The notes beneath the pieces are model-generated. The model saw only the letters and a program-made list of their open reading frames with translations, was not told the origin of the DNA and did no database searches. Made by a program: the position numbers and the translations under genes. This document shows, piece after piece, positions 19,965 through 31,946 of a DNA stretch of 64,000 nucleotides; within the stretch, counting starts at the first letter, position 1, and each line of letters begins with the position of its first letter. Source of the stretch: an uncultured Pelagibacteraceae bacterium (lineage in GTDB: Bacteria > Pseudomonadota > Alphaproteobacteria > Pelagibacterales > Pelagibacteraceae); contig CACBFA010000001.1 of assembly GCA_902538525.1 (NCBI GenBank), forward strand, positions 124,250 through 188,249, in the 5' to 3' direction.

Positions 19965-20884
19965 AATTTCTTTAATAAAAAATTTTTAAATTCTTTTTCT
20001 TTTTCAATTTTTAATCCTATTTTTAAAAATTGGATATTTTTTTTTTGTATATTTGATAATCGATTGTAGTCTTTTTCCGTTGTTATAATTTTTAATTTAT
20101 TACTTTTAGCTATATTTTTTATATTATTTATATCAGAATTCTTATATTTATAATGGTCAGGAAAACTCATTACTTTTTTTATCTTAAAATTATTTTTTTT
20201 TAATGTTTGTTGAAATTCCAAAGGATTACCTATGCCTGAAAAAACAAGAAAATTATTTTTAAATTTGAAAGACTCAAGATTTCTAGGAGTGTATTTAGCT
20301 CTAAATATTTTTAAATTTGGATTTAATCTCTTTAGAGTTTTCTCAAAAGTTTTATTATTTTTTTCACCATTAAGAAATGCAAGATCATAATTTAAAATAT
20401 TTGCAATTCTTTCCCTTAATGGCCCAGCAGGCAAAACCAGCCCGTTTCCGACTAGCTCTGAACTATTGAAACAAACAATAGAAATGTCATAATTTAAACT
20501 TTTATCTTGTAAACCATCATCTAATATAGCTAACTGGTAATTTTTTTTCTCAGCAATTCTCAGCGCTATATCTCTAAAACTTAAACAAATTAGATTTCCA
20601 TATTTTGATAAAATATTTTGCTCATCAATTTGATCAATATATTTTTTTTTAATAAATACAGTTTTAAACTTATAGTTTAACATATCATTTATTTTTAAAA
20701 CTAAAGGTGTTTTTCCAGTTCCACCTAAGTAAATATTTCCAACACAGATTGTTTTTATTTTGAAATATTTTTTAAGACTTAAAGATTTAAAAAAATTGAA
20801 AATAATTGTTATCAAACTAAATGGTAAAAGTAATAATGATATGAAATTGAAACTATCCCAAAAAGTGGGTCTTTTTACTTTCAT
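19961..20884 (-). CDS. lpxK: Tetraacyldisaccharide 4'-kinase
   Basis: 307 residues. Walker-like motif VGNIYLGGTGKTPLV, followed by ILDDGLQDKSLN (the DDGxQ box) and PAGPLRER. All are LpxK signatures. It phosphorylates the lipid A disaccharide at the 4' position on the cytosolic face of the membrane. N-terminal membrane anchor about residues 15-33. Overlaps waaA by one base (TAATG) and the acyltransferase by four. Confidence 0.95.
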   Translation of the reverse strand: MKVKRPTFWDSFNFISLLLLPFSLITIIFNFFKSLSLKKYFKIKTICVGNIYLGGTGKTPLVLKINDMLNYKFKTVFIKKKYIDQIDEQNILSKYGNLICLSFRDIALRIAEKKNYQLAILDDGLQDKSLNYDISIVCFNSSELVGNGLVLPAGPLRERIANILNYDLAFLNGEKNNKTFEKTLKRLNPNLKIFRAKYTPRNLESFKFKNNFLVFSGIGNPLEFQQTLKKNNFKIKKVMSFPDHYKYKNSDINNIKNIAKSNKLKIITTEKDYNRLSNIQKKNIQFLKIGLKIEKEKEFKNFLLKKL

Positions 20885-22116
20885 TATAAATAATTTTTAA
20901 TTTCTTTAACGTTATTTTCAAAAATTTTATCACCTAAATAATTAATTTTATTAATTTTACTGTTTGATATTTTGTAATAATGATTTTTTATAAATACTTT
21001 TTCCATTTGATCGATATTTTTAATCTCTGAGGATATTTTTAAATTTTTTAATTCCTTATATATTTCTTTAAAATTATTTACTTTTCTACCATGCATCACA
21101 TAATTACCCATTCTTACAGCTTCTAAAGGGTTTTGTCCTCCATGGTTTACAATAGAACCTCCTACAAATGTTATGTTGGAAAGTCTCAAAAATTTTGACA
21201 TTTCCCCATATGTATTAACGATATATACATCACAATTAGCTGAAGGTTTAAGTCCGTTTGTTCTCTCGTTAATTATTAGTTTTAATTTTCTAAGTTCTTG
21301 CTTTATTTCATCTGATCTATTTACATGTCTTGGTACTATTATTGTTATTAAATTTTTAAACTTTTTTTTCAATTCCAAGTGTAATTTTCCTATGATTTTT
21401 TCTTCATTATAATGAGTACTGGCTGCACAGAATACTTTTCTATTTTTAAAATTTTTTTGAATATTTGTTTCAAAATTTTTTTTACTATTTTTAAAAAATT
21501 TCAAATTTCCTATAAACTTAATTTTTTTTACACCCAATCTCTTTAAATAATTTTTTGTTTCTTGATTTTGAGGTAAAGCAATAGTTATCTTACTAAAAAC
21601 TTGCTTTGCAAAAGTTGGACAGATTTGCCATCTATTAAAACTTTTATTCGTAATTCTAGCATTGATTAAAATAAGGGGAATTTTTTTTGTATCAATTTTT
21701 TCGAACATATTTGGCCAAATTTCAGAGTCGACAAATATTGCAATTTTTGGTTTCCATCTATTCAAAAAGTTATTGCATATAAATCCAACATCGAATGGAT
21801 AATACACATGTACGGTTTTTTTAAATTTTATTTTTTTTATAATTGAGGCAGAACTAATAGTTGAGGAAGTAATAAGTATCTTTTTTATACTTTTATCTTT
21901 TTCAAATTTTTTTATTACTGGCAGTATGCTCATTAGCTCGCCAATGCTTGCACCATGAAACCATATTGTTTCACTTGATCTATTTTTAGCGGTCAATGAA
22001 TATTTTTCCAAAAATCTTTTTGTATCTTCTTTTCCCATAATCATTCTTACAAAAATAACTAATGGTGAAATTACTAAGAAAATTGTGCCAATTATATTAT
22101 ATAGGAGAAACATCAA
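20884..22116 (-). CDS. waaA: Kdo transferase
   Basis: 410 residues. N-terminal membrane anchor, then WFHGASIGELMSILP (the HGASVGE box), LINARITNKSFNRW (NARxSxxS-like) and FVGGSIVNHGGQNPLEAVRMG, the GT-B donor site. It adds Kdo from CMP-Kdo to lipid IVA. Placement between msbA and lpxK confirms the lipid A context. Confidence 0.96.
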   Translation of the reverse strand: MMFLLYNIIGTIFLVISPLVIFVRMIMGKEDTKRFLEKYSLTAKNRSSETIWFHGASIGELMSILPVIKKFEKDKSIKKILITSSTISSASIIKKIKFKKTVHVYYPFDVGFICNNFLNRWKPKIAIFVDSEIWPNMFEKIDTKKIPLILINARITNKSFNRWQICPTFAKQVFSKITIALPQNQETKNYLKRLGVKKIKFIGNLKFFKNSKKNFETNIQKNFKNRKVFCAASTHYNEEKIIGKLHLELKKKFKNLITIIVPRHVNRSDEIKQELRKLKLIINERTNGLKPSANCDVYIVNTYGEMSKFLRLSNITFVGGSIVNHGGQNPLEAVRMGNYVMHGRKVNNFKEIYKELKNLKISSEIKNIDQMEKVFIKNHYYKISNSKINKINYLGDKIFENNVKEIKNYL

Positions 22117-23855
22117 TTGTTTTTGATTTGTCTGTCATATAAATTCTTATATAGGATTGACTCTTTTAGTAATTCTTCATGTTTACCAGATGCTTCTACT
22201 TTACCTTTATCAATTAAATAAATATTTTCAGAATTAAGTATAGTTGATAACCTATGTGCAATTACAACTGTAGTTTTATTTTTAGTTAACTCTTGAATTG
22301 CTTTTTGAATTTTTTCCTCAGTTTCTGAATCCAATGACGAGGTTGCCTCGTCTAATAAAATAATTTTACTATCTTTTAATAGTGCCCTAGCTATAGAAAT
22401 TCTTTGTTTCTCACCACCAGATAATTTTACTCCATTCTCTCCAATTAAAGTTTTAAATTTGTTCTCCAATTTTTCAATAAAATCTGTGCTCATCGACATT
22501 TTTGATGCATTAAATACTTCCTCATCCGTCGCTTCTGGCTTTGCGTACTTAATATTATTAAATACTGTATCATCAAATAGTGTAGTATTTTGATCAACAA
22601 TTGAAATCTCTTTTCTCAATGAGTTAAGATTTAAATCTTTAATCTTTTGATTATCAATTAAAATTTCACCTGTATCTGCATCATACACTCTTGGAATTAA
22701 ATTTAATATTGTAGACTTTCCTGACCCACTATGACCGACTAATGCAGTCATCTTTTTTCCAGTTATGTTTATATTAATATCTTTTAAAACAATGTTATTT
22801 GCATTTGATTTATAACTAAAATTAACATTCTTTAGTTTTATTGTTGCATCATCTATTTTTAGAAGTTCACCATTTTTATTCTCTAATATTTCGTTTTGCT
22901 GATCTATGATCGGTAATATCCTTTTACCTGCTGACAAACCTTGTCCTATAGAAACATTAACTGTAGCTAAAGCTTTCACAGGCTGATAAGAAAGCATCAT
23001 AGCGGCTAAAAAAGAAAAAAAATTATTTATACTTAATTGTTCATTCATTATTAATTTTCCTGAATAAAAAATTAGGATTGCAATCATAATACCAGTAACA
23101 ATTTCCATTATTGGAGATGAACGTATAAATACTGTTGCAATTTTAATTGATTTCTCTTTTAAGTCATTGACAAATTTTTCCGATCTTTCGTGTTCGTAAT
23201 TTTCTCTCTGAAAAATTTTAATTACTTTATGATTTTTAAATAAATCAATTAAATATTTATTCAAATCACCTGATTTTTCCTGGGCTTCCGTTACAACTTT
23301 GCTTATTCTCTTTCCTAGTCTTTTTGCAATTATTGATGCAATGGGTATCATAATTATCGCAATTAGAGAAAGCCTCCAATTTTGGAAAAACATTACAAAC
23401 AGAAGTCCAATTAATGTAAGACCGTCTTTAAATAAACTTAGAAATGCATTTGTCAGCATTCCAGTAATTTGATTAACATCAAAATTAAGATTTGAAATAT
23501 ATTTTCCAGAATGTTTGTCTTCAATTGTTTCTGTATCAGCTTTTATAAAAGATGATAACATATTCACTTGAATACTTTTTTTTACTTCTTCTGCGGTTTT
23601 GATCATTAATATTTTTGCAATGTATAAAGAAATTCCTTTTGTTGAGAAGGCAATAATTATAAGTATAGGAATAATAAAAATTAAACTTTGGTCTTTTTCT
23701 ATAAAAATTTTTTCAATGGCAGGATCAAGTAGCCAAGCTGTTGCAGATGTACTACCTGCCACAAGAATTGAAAAAATTACTGCCAAAATAATTTTACTTA
23801 GATGATATTTTGTATAATCTTTATATAACCTTTTTAATATAGTAATATTATTCAT
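22113..23855 (-). CDS. msbA: Lipid A / phospholipid flippase MsbA-type ABC exporter
   Basis: 580 residues. An N-terminal six-helix exporter domain (about 1-320) is fused to an ATPase with Walker A GHSGSGKST, Q-loop IVDQNTTLFDDTV, signature LSGGEKQRISIARALL and Walker B ILLDEATSSLD. It works as a homodimer that flips Kdo-lipid A across the inner membrane. The MsbA name rests on the neighbours waaA, lpxK and the acyltransferase; sequence alone says ABC exporter of the MsbA/multidrug type. Confidence 0.9.
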   Translation of the reverse strand: MNNITILKRLYKDYTKYHLSKIILAVIFSILVAGSTSATAWLLDPAIEKIFIEKDQSLIFIIPILIIIAFSTKGISLYIAKILMIKTAEEVKKSIQVNMLSSFIKADTETIEDKHSGKYISNLNFDVNQITGMLTNAFLSLFKDGLTLIGLLFVMFFQNWRLSLIAIIMIPIASIIAKRLGKRISKVVTEAQEKSGDLNKYLIDLFKNHKVIKIFQRENYEHERSEKFVNDLKEKSIKIATVFIRSSPIMEIVTGIMIAILIFYSGKLIMNEQLSINNFFSFLAAMMLSYQPVKALATVNVSIGQGLSAGKRILPIIDQQNEILENKNGELLKIDDATIKLKNVNFSYKSNANNIVLKDININITGKKMTALVGHSGSGKSTILNLIPRVYDADTGEILIDNQKIKDLNLNSLRKEISIVDQNTTLFDDTVFNNIKYAKPEATDEEVFNASKMSMSTDFIEKLENKFKTLIGENGVKLSGGEKQRISIARALLKDSKIILLDEATSSLDSETEEKIQKAIQELTKNKTTVVIAHRLSTILNSENIYLIDKGKVEASGKHEELLKESILYKNLYDRQIKNN

Positions 23856-24724
23856 TAATTTAATTTTCCAATTAATAAATTTAATAAAATTATAAGACCT
23901 AAAATATTATTACTTTTGAATTTACTGAGGCAGTCCATACCAATTTCAGTTTTTAACTTATAAGTCTGAAAATATAACAAATGTAAAAAGGGTATAATTA
24001 AAAATATGAAATAAATATAATCAAAATTCATTATTAATCCTGTAAAAATTAATGATGTTAAAAATATTAAGTAACATAGAGAGATAAATTTTTTTGGATT
24101 TTTTTTAAATTTTATCGATGTTGATTTAACTCCAATTATTTCATCATCATTAATATCTTGATATCCGTATATTGTGTCGTAACCTAATGTCCAAAATGTG
24201 GCTCCTAAATAAAATATAATTGGTATAATAGAAACTTCATTTTGAATGGATATCCATGCCAAAACTAAGCCATAATTAAAAGTAATACCTAAAAAAAGTT
24301 GAGGCCAGTAAGTAAATCTTTTCATCAATGGATATGTAAAAGCTAATGGCATTGAAAGAAGGGCCATATAAATAGTAAATTTGTTAAAATTTATCAAAAC
24401 TAAAAACGCAATTAAACATAAAATCGCAGCATATATTGCAGCATTAAACACTGAAATCTTTTCTGACGCGATTGGTCTATTTTTAGTTCTTTCTACTAAC
24501 TTATCAATATTCCTATCTGAAATATCATTTACTATACATCCAGCCGACCTCATTAAAATTGATCCAGATAGAAATAATAAAGCGTAAAAAAAATAATTTT
24601 TCCACGAAGAGGAAAAATCGTATGCAATTGTTAATCCCCAAATACATGGCCAAAATAGAAGCATGAAACCAATTGGTTTATTAAGTCTTGTTAATTCAAT
24701 AAAAATTTTAACCTTTTCAGACAT
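23855..24724 (-). CDS. ubiA: 4-Hydroxybenzoate polyprenyltransferase
   Basis: 289 residues with about eight membrane segments. The first Asp-rich motif is NDISDRNIDKLVERTKNRP and the second is YDTIYGYQDINDDEIIG, both characteristic of UbiA. It prenylates 4-hydroxybenzoate in ubiquinone synthesis. It is first in the lipid A run (1-base overlap with msbA), a curious but probably non-functional association. The upstream gap to the DUF2721 gene is only 49 bases and is divergent. Confidence 0.95.
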   Translation of the reverse strand: MSEKVKIFIELTRLNKPIGFMLLFWPCIWGLTIAYDFSSSWKNYFFYALLFLSGSILMRSAGCIVNDISDRNIDKLVERTKNRPIASEKISVFNAAIYAAILCLIAFLVLINFNKFTIYMALLSMPLAFTYPLMKRFTYWPQLFLGITFNYGLVLAWISIQNEVSIIPIIFYLGATFWTLGYDTIYGYQDINDDEIIGVKSTSIKFKKNPKKFISLCYLIFLTSLIFTGLIMNFDYIYFIFLIIPFLHLLYFQTYKLKTEIGMDCLSKFKSNNILGLIILLNLLIGKLN

Positions 24725-24773
24725 AATTTACTTGTAAATAACAAAGCGTAGATTCATAATCAAACTGATTCGC

Positions 24774-25181
24774 ATGAATATTGATTACACTGTTACCGCA
24801 TTAATGTTTCCCGCCATTCCTTTGATTATGGCTGTCTATAGTAACAGATTTCATACATTAAGTGGTTTGATTAGAAAAATACACGACGAATATGTTTTTG
24901 AAAAGCATACTCCACCAGAGTGGAAGCAGCAGCTAATTAATTTAAATGATAGAGTAAAAAATTTAAGGATTACAATACTTTTTGCAGCATTTGGTTTCTT
25001 ATTTAATATGCTTACTGTTTTTGCTCTTTATTTAGAGACATATTTTTTAGCTAGAATAATTTTTGGTTCTTGTTGTTTATCGATGATGGTATCAATAATA
25101 TTTTTTATAAGAGAAATACAAATATCGACTAGAGCGCTAAGACTTCATCTTTCAGATATGGATGATCAATTTAAGGAATAA
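24774..25181 (+). CDS. DUF2721 membrane protein (135 aa)
   Basis: 135 residues with three membrane segments (about 7-23, 60-85 and 90-112). The pattern TALMFPAIPLIMAVYSNRF at the start, a long soluble loop, and the final charged block IQISTRALRLHL match DUF2721, a family of unknown function common in Proteobacteria. The last 11 bases overlap the convergent gene at 25171. Confidence 0.75.
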   Translation: MNIDYTVTALMFPAIPLIMAVYSNRFHTLSGLIRKIHDEYVFEKHTPPEWKQQLINLNDRVKNLRITILFAAFGFLFNMLTVFALYLETYFLARIIFGSCCLSMMVSIIFFIREIQISTRALRLHLSDMDDQFKE

Positions 25182-26142
25182 TAACTGCTGGTCCTGTTAA
25201 AACCCTATTCTCTAAATCTATGTGAGCTTGTTTAGCTTCACTTAATTTATATTTTTTAGAAATTTCAATTTTTATTTTCCCTGAGAGAACTGCATCAAAA
25301 ACCAATTTAGCAGATTTTTCTAATTCATCTCTTGTAATTGTATAATGCATTATTGACGGTCTTGTAAAAAAAAGACCTTTTGTATTTATATGTTTTTTGA
25401 CATCTATAGTGTGAACATATCCAGATGCATTTCCAAATGCTACCATCATCCCTCTAATTTTTAAACATTCTATTGATCCCTCAAAAGTTTTTGCCCCAAC
25501 ACCATCATAGACAACATCTATTCCATTTTTACCTGCTATTTTTTCAACTTCTTCGACAAAATTATGATCTGTATAATTGATGACATGATGACACCCATTT
25601 TTTTTTGCTATTTCAACTTTTTCTTTTGATCCAACTGTTCCAATGACTTCACATCCTAAAGCATTAGCCCACTGGCATAATATTTGACCAACACCACCAG
25701 CTGCAGCATGAAATAAAACTTTATCTCCTTTTTTTACAGCATATGACCTGTGTAATAAATATTCTGATGTTATTCCTTTCAATAAAATGCAGGAAGCTAT
25801 TTCATCTGAAATACCTTCAGGTACAGAAACTAATTTTCCCTCTGGCATTATTTGTTTTTCTGAGTATCCACTTATTGGAGCAGATGCATGACTTACTCGA
25901 TCTCCAACTCTAAAAAGACTTACTTCTGAGCCAATTTCTTCAACTACTCCAGATGCTTCTAATCCAAGTCCACTTGGTAATTCAATCGGATACAAACCTG
26001 TTCGATGGTAAACATCAATATAATTAAGTCCAACTGACAAATTTTTAACAAGAACTTCCTTTGGACCAGGTTTACCGATTTCGATATCCTTGTATTCCAA
26101 GACTTCTGGGCCTCCAAATTTTTCAAATCTTATGGCTTTCAT
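25171..26142 (-). CDS. NADPH:quinone oxidoreductase-type zinc-free MDR
   Basis: 323 residues. GroES-like N-terminal domain with NYIDVYHRTGLYP and SGLGLEASGVVEEIG. Rossmann domain with HAAAGGVGQILCQWANALG and VVYDGVGAKTF. The zinc cysteine ligands of alcohol dehydrogenase are absent, as in the quinone oxidoreductase (Qor) branch. It reduces quinones or enones with NADPH; the true substrate is unknown. It lies three bases from the stop of the neighbouring pirin gene and is probably co-transcribed. Confidence 0.9.
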   Translation of the reverse strand: MKAIRFEKFGGPEVLEYKDIEIGKPGPKEVLVKNLSVGLNYIDVYHRTGLYPIELPSGLGLEASGVVEEIGSEVSLFRVGDRVSHASAPISGYSEKQIMPEGKLVSVPEGISDEIASCILLKGITSEYLLHRSYAVKKGDKVLFHAAAGGVGQILCQWANALGCEVIGTVGSKEKVEIAKKNGCHHVINYTDHNFVEEVEKIAGKNGIDVVYDGVGAKTFEGSIECLKIRGMMVAFGNASGYVHTIDVKKHINTKGLFFTRPSIMHYTITRDELEKSAKLVFDAVLSGKIKIEISKKYKLSEAKQAHIDLENRVLTGPAVIIP

Positions 26143-26144
26143 AT

Positions 26145-26990
26145 TTACTTTACAAAATTACCATTATGGTAATCATCAATTGCTTGAAGTATTTCTTGCT
26201 TGGTATTCATGACGAACGGGCCACCTCTTGCAATCTGTTCTCCTATCGGTTTTCCAGATATTAGTAAAAATTTAGCGTTTGTTAAAGCAGTTACTTTCAA
26301 GTTTTCACCCTTAGATAATAATATTAATGTGGAGTCTTTAACACTTTCATGTTTATTGTTTCCAATTTCTATCTCACCTTCAATTAAATATATGAATGAA
26401 TTGTGTGTGGATGGAACTTGATGATTAAAAGTTTTACTTTCATTTAATTCTACATCAAAATAAATTGGATCGACATTGTGTTTTTTTATTGGACCTTCTG
26501 AATTTTCAAACTTTCCAGCAATTATTTTTATAAATTTATCTTCATCCTTATGTGTGCTCATTTTATCTGAGTCAATATAATGGTATTCTGGTTTACTCAT
26601 CTTCTTGCTGGCTGGCATATTAATCCATAGTTGAAAACCATGAAGTTTACCATCGTTCATAGCTGGCATTTCAGAATGAATTATTCCACTACCAGTTTTC
26701 ATCCATTGCACATCTCCTGCAGTCATTTTTCCTTGACCACCTGTACTATCTTTATGTTCAAAACTACCAGCTAACATGTATGTAACTGTTTCAATTCCTC
26801 TATGTGGATGAGGAGGAAAGCCTGCAATATAATCATCTTTATTTTCTGATCCAAATTCATCTAACATTAAAAATGGATCATAATAATTTGGTTCAACACC
26901 AATACTTCTTTTTAATTTAACTCCTGCACCATCTGATGCTGGTGTTGGATCTATAATTTTTTCTACTTCGATATTTATCATGTTGTTCAT
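26145..26990 (-). CDS. Pirin family bicupin
   Basis: 281 residues. The metal-binding cupin shows GFPPHPHRGIETVTYMLAG and, later, GSGIIHSEMP, giving the three His and one Glu that bind iron in pirins. The C-terminal cupin carries GGPFVMNTKQEILQAIDDY. Some pirins act as quercetinases. The frame starts MNNMINIEVEKII; the second Met (three codons in) is an equally good start. It lies in a run with the Qor-type reductase downstream and a HAD dehalogenase upstream. Confidence 0.92.
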   Translation of the reverse strand: MNNMINIEVEKIIDPTPASDGAGVKLKRSIGVEPNYYDPFLMLDEFGSENKDDYIAGFPPHPHRGIETVTYMLAGSFEHKDSTGGQGKMTAGDVQWMKTGSGIIHSEMPAMNDGKLHGFQLWINMPASKKMSKPEYHYIDSDKMSTHKDEDKFIKIIAGKFENSEGPIKKHNVDPIYFDVELNESKTFNHQVPSTHNSFIYLIEGEIEIGNNKHESVKDSTLILLSKGENLKVTALTNAKFLLISGKPIGEQIARGGPFVMNTKQEILQAIDDYHNGNFVK

Positions 26991-27001
26991 ATAGGATATA
27001 T

Positions 27002-27664
27002 CTAAATTAAATCAAGTAATTGTGATAAATTACTTATTTGTTTGTTAGGTTCAAAATCTAATTTATCAAAAATATTATTATTTCTATTCACCCAAACAGT
27101 GTTGTATCCATAATTTCCTGCACCGGATACATCCCATGTATTTGCACTTAAGAATAAAACTTCGTTCTTTTTAATATTATATTTATTTATTGGAAGGTCG
27201 TAAACTTTTGAATCTGGTTTAAAAATACCAACTTCTTCTACAGAAAAAATATCATCAAAAATATCTTTTAACCCATTACTAACAACAAGTTCTTTTAAAA
27301 GGTCAGGTGTACCATTTGATAGAATTGCTAATTTATAATTTGATTCTTTTAATTTATTTAAAGCATCCCTTACTTCTGTAAATGGTGAAAGCACTTTATA
27401 TAAATTCAATAGTTCTGATCTCATTGCATTATCAATATTGTAAAAATTCATAGATTTATCCAAACTATCTTCGGTGATTTGCCAAAAATCCTTATGTCTT
27501 CTCATTAAACTTCTAAGCCAAGTATATTCAAGCTGCGTAGTTCTCCAATAATTAGCAAATCCTTCCCATTTATCTCCTAATTTTTCCTTACATTTTTCGG
27601 CCGCAGAATTAACATCAAATAAAGTTCCGTATGCATCAAATATGATTGCTTTAATATTTTTCAT
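27002..27664 (-). CDS. Haloacid dehalogenase, type II
   Basis: 220 residues. Motif I IIFDAYGTLFDVNSAAEKC is diagnostic for the (S)-2-haloacid dehalogenase subfamily; motif II is ILSNGTPDLL, motif III Lys is FKPDSKVYDLP, and the terminal LSANTWDVSGAGNYGYNTVW matches the dehalogenase SSNAWD block. It hydrolyses 2-haloalkanoates to 2-hydroxyacids. It could serve halogenated acids in seawater; substrate is inferred from the family. Divergent from rsmE with 17 bases between starts. Confidence 0.92.
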   Translation of the reverse strand: MKNIKAIIFDAYGTLFDVNSAAEKCKEKLGDKWEGFANYWRTTQLEYTWLRSLMRRHKDFWQITEDSLDKSMNFYNIDNAMRSELLNLYKVLSPFTEVRDALNKLKESNYKLAILSNGTPDLLKELVVSNGLKDIFDDIFSVEEVGIFKPDSKVYDLPINKYNIKKNEVLFLSANTWDVSGAGNYGYNTVWVNRNNNIFDKLDFEPNKQISNLSQLLDLI

Positions 27665-27681
27665 AAATTAATTTAATTATA

Positions 27682-28380
27682 ATGAGTAATATTAGAATAT
27701 TTTATCCAGAAAAATTATCAATTAATTTAGAAACTAATTTAACTAAGTCTCAATCACATTATTTATTGAAAGTAATGAGGATTAAACAAGGAGAGACCTT
27801 TTCTGTTTTTAATAAATCTGGAGAATGGAAGTCAATTGTAACTGAAATTTCAAAAAGCAGTTTAAATTTCAAGGTTGTTGAACAGTTGAGACAAAAAGAT
27901 AAAGAGCAAGAAATATGGTTAGCTTTCTCACCCATTAAATCAAATTATTTTAACTTCATGATACAAAAAGCAACTGAGCTTGGAGTAACAAAATTTGTTC
28001 CAATTATTTCTGAAAGGACAATTGTTAGAAAGGTAAATAATGAGAGATTAAATAAAATAATTATAGAGTCGTGTGAACAAAGTAATAGAATAAATATTCC
28101 TTCAATTGAAAAAACTCAATCATTAGATAAATTCCTGTCTAACAATTCGGATATCAATTTAATCTTTGGAGATTTAAATACGAATAATAAAAAAATTAAG
28201 ATTTCTAATTCAAAACCAAATTGTCTTTTAATTGGTCCTGAAGGGGATTATTCAGCCGGTGAAATTAAAAAGATTCTAAACTTTAAAGGGTCTCAATCGA
28301 TAAAACTAAGTGATAACATTTTAAGGTCTGAAACTGCGGTTATATCCGCGTTATCTGTCATCAATTATTTGCAAAATTGA
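27682..28380 (+). CDS. rsmE: 16S rRNA (uracil-1498-N3)-methyltransferase
   Basis: 232 residues. SPOUT-type methyltransferase with IQKATELGVTKFVPI, then LIGPEGDYSAGEIKK and LSDNILRSETAVISALSVIN, all RsmE signatures. It methylates U1498 in 16S rRNA. It precedes coxB by 59 bases; that gap contains a possible promoter. Confidence 0.95.
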   Translation: MSNIRIFYPEKLSINLETNLTKSQSHYLLKVMRIKQGETFSVFNKSGEWKSIVTEISKSSLNFKVVEQLRQKDKEQEIWLAFSPIKSNYFNFMIQKATELGVTKFVPIISERTIVRKVNNERLNKIIIESCEQSNRINIPSIEKTQSLDKFLSNNSDINLIFGDLNTNNKKIKISNSKPNCLLIGPEGDYSAGEIKKILNFKGSQSIKLSDNILRSETAVISALSVINYLQN

Positions 28381-28384
28381 TAAA

Positions 28385-28415
28385 TTGTCGCGAATTCTCT
28401 AGTATTTTTTATAAT
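28385..28415 (+). promoter_or_regulatory. Candidate promoter of the cox operon
   Basis: A perfect -10 TATAAT (28410-28415) lies 19 bases from TTGTCG (28385-28390), a three to four base match to TTGACA. It is in the 59-base gap before coxB, where a promoter for the oxidase operon is expected. The spacing is long, so confidence is low. Confidence 0.33.
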
Positions 28416-28439
28416 ATTTTCGATCTATATAGAAAACAA

Positions 28440-30889
<2,450 letters not shown>

Positions 30890-30915
30890 TAACGTCTTAA
30901 GGTATAAAAATTAAA

Positions 30916-31824
30916 ATGGCTACGACGTATTCTAAAGTAAAAAAATCAAATTACGAACTAGGTATTATTCCTGAATTATTAAAATTAATGAAACCAAGGG
31001 TAATGTCTCTTGTTATTTTCACTTGTGCAGTTGGCCTATTAACAGCTCCAAATTCAGTATCATTTCAACAATCTGTGATTGGGATATTAATTGTAGCCTT
31101 TGGCGCTGGAGCAGCAGGAGCACTTAACATGTGGTATGAAGCTGACTTAGATAAATTAATGTCTAGAACGTGCTTACGTCCAATTCCAAGAGGAAAGCTG
31201 AACAGAAACCAAGCATTATATTTTGGAACATCGCTGTCAGTTATTTCAGTTGTAAGCTTATACTTTGTTACAAATGCTTTATCAGCATTTCTATTAATGT
31301 TTACGATATTATTTTACGTATTTGTATATACAATCTGGTTAAAAAGAAAAACTCCACAAAATATTGTTATAGGTGGAGCATCAGGAGCTTTGCCACCAGT
31401 AATTGGGTGGGCAATAGCAACAAATTCTATTTCATTGGAGTCGATTGCTTTTTTCTTAATAATTTTCTTTTGGACACCATCACACTTTTGGGCATTAAGC
31501 TTATACAAAGCTGATGATTATAAAAAAGCAGGTATTCCAATGCTTCCAGTAACTAATGGAATTCAGGATACTAAAAAGAACATTCTAATTTATTCTTTGC
31601 TAATGATACCAACAATTGTTTTCCCATATTACATTGGATTTGTCGGTGAAGTATTCTTAACACTTAGCTTACTACTTACATTTTATTATAATTTAATTTG
31701 TTACCAGCTTTACAACTATAAAGTTGGAAAATTTAACATAAAGAAAGCTAGACATATTTTCAGCTATTCAATTATTTACTTATTTTTAATATTTGTTTTT
31801 TTCTTAGTGGATAAAGTTTTATGA
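30916..31824 (+). CDS. ctaB: Protoheme IX farnesyltransferase (heme o synthase)
   Basis: 302 residues, about nine membrane segments. The first Asp motif is NMWYEADLDKLMSRTCLRP, with the PrG stretch PIPRGKLNRNQAL and the HFWALSLYKADDY block. It farnesylates heme b to heme o for the oxidase. It sits between coxA and the coxF-like gene, the usual alphaproteobacterial order. Its stop overlaps the next start (ATGA). Confidence 0.97.
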   Translation: MATTYSKVKKSNYELGIIPELLKLMKPRVMSLVIFTCAVGLLTAPNSVSFQQSVIGILIVAFGAGAAGALNMWYEADLDKLMSRTCLRPIPRGKLNRNQALYFGTSLSVISVVSLYFVTNALSAFLLMFTILFYVFVYTIWLKRKTPQNIVIGGASGALPPVIGWAIATNSISLESIAFFLIIFFWTPSHFWALSLYKADDYKKAGIPMLPVTNGIQDTKKNILIYSLLMIPTIVFPYYIGFVGEVFLTLSLLLTFYYNLICYQLYNYKVGKFNIKKARHIFSYSIIYLFLIFVFFLVDKVL

Positions 31825-31946
31825 TAGTTAAAGATCAAAAATTAAAAAAGAAAAATTTATGGACAGCAGTTGGTTTGGTTGCATTTATAGTTTTCTTATT
31901 CATTTTCACACTATTTAATATTGGAGTATTTGAAAGACCTTTATGA
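31821..31946 (+). CDS. CoxF-like oxidase assembly small protein (41 aa)
   Basis: A frame of 41 codons linked by ATGA overlaps to both ctaB (31821-31824) and ctaG (31943-31946). The product starts MIVKDQKLKKKNLWTAVGLV, then a single membrane segment (about 14-33) and a short tail ending GVFERPL. Basic N-terminus plus one span is the shape of the CoxF/small assembly proteins found between ctaB and ctaG in other alphaproteobacteria. The double overlap is strong evidence for translation; the CoxF name is inferred from position and shape. Confidence 0.8.
   Translation: MIVKDQKLKKKNLWTAVGLVAFIVFLFIFTLFNIGVFERPL

Noticed and set aside
24751..24771. Two GATTC sites (CcrM targets) just before the DUF2721 gene
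   Set aside because: Two sites within 20 bases are only mildly unusual given their background frequency (about one per 360 bases), and no promoter with proper spacing overlaps them.
28377..28439. TTG-started extension of coxB into the rsmE stop
   Set aside because: It breaks the signal peptide, which starts at ATG 28440.
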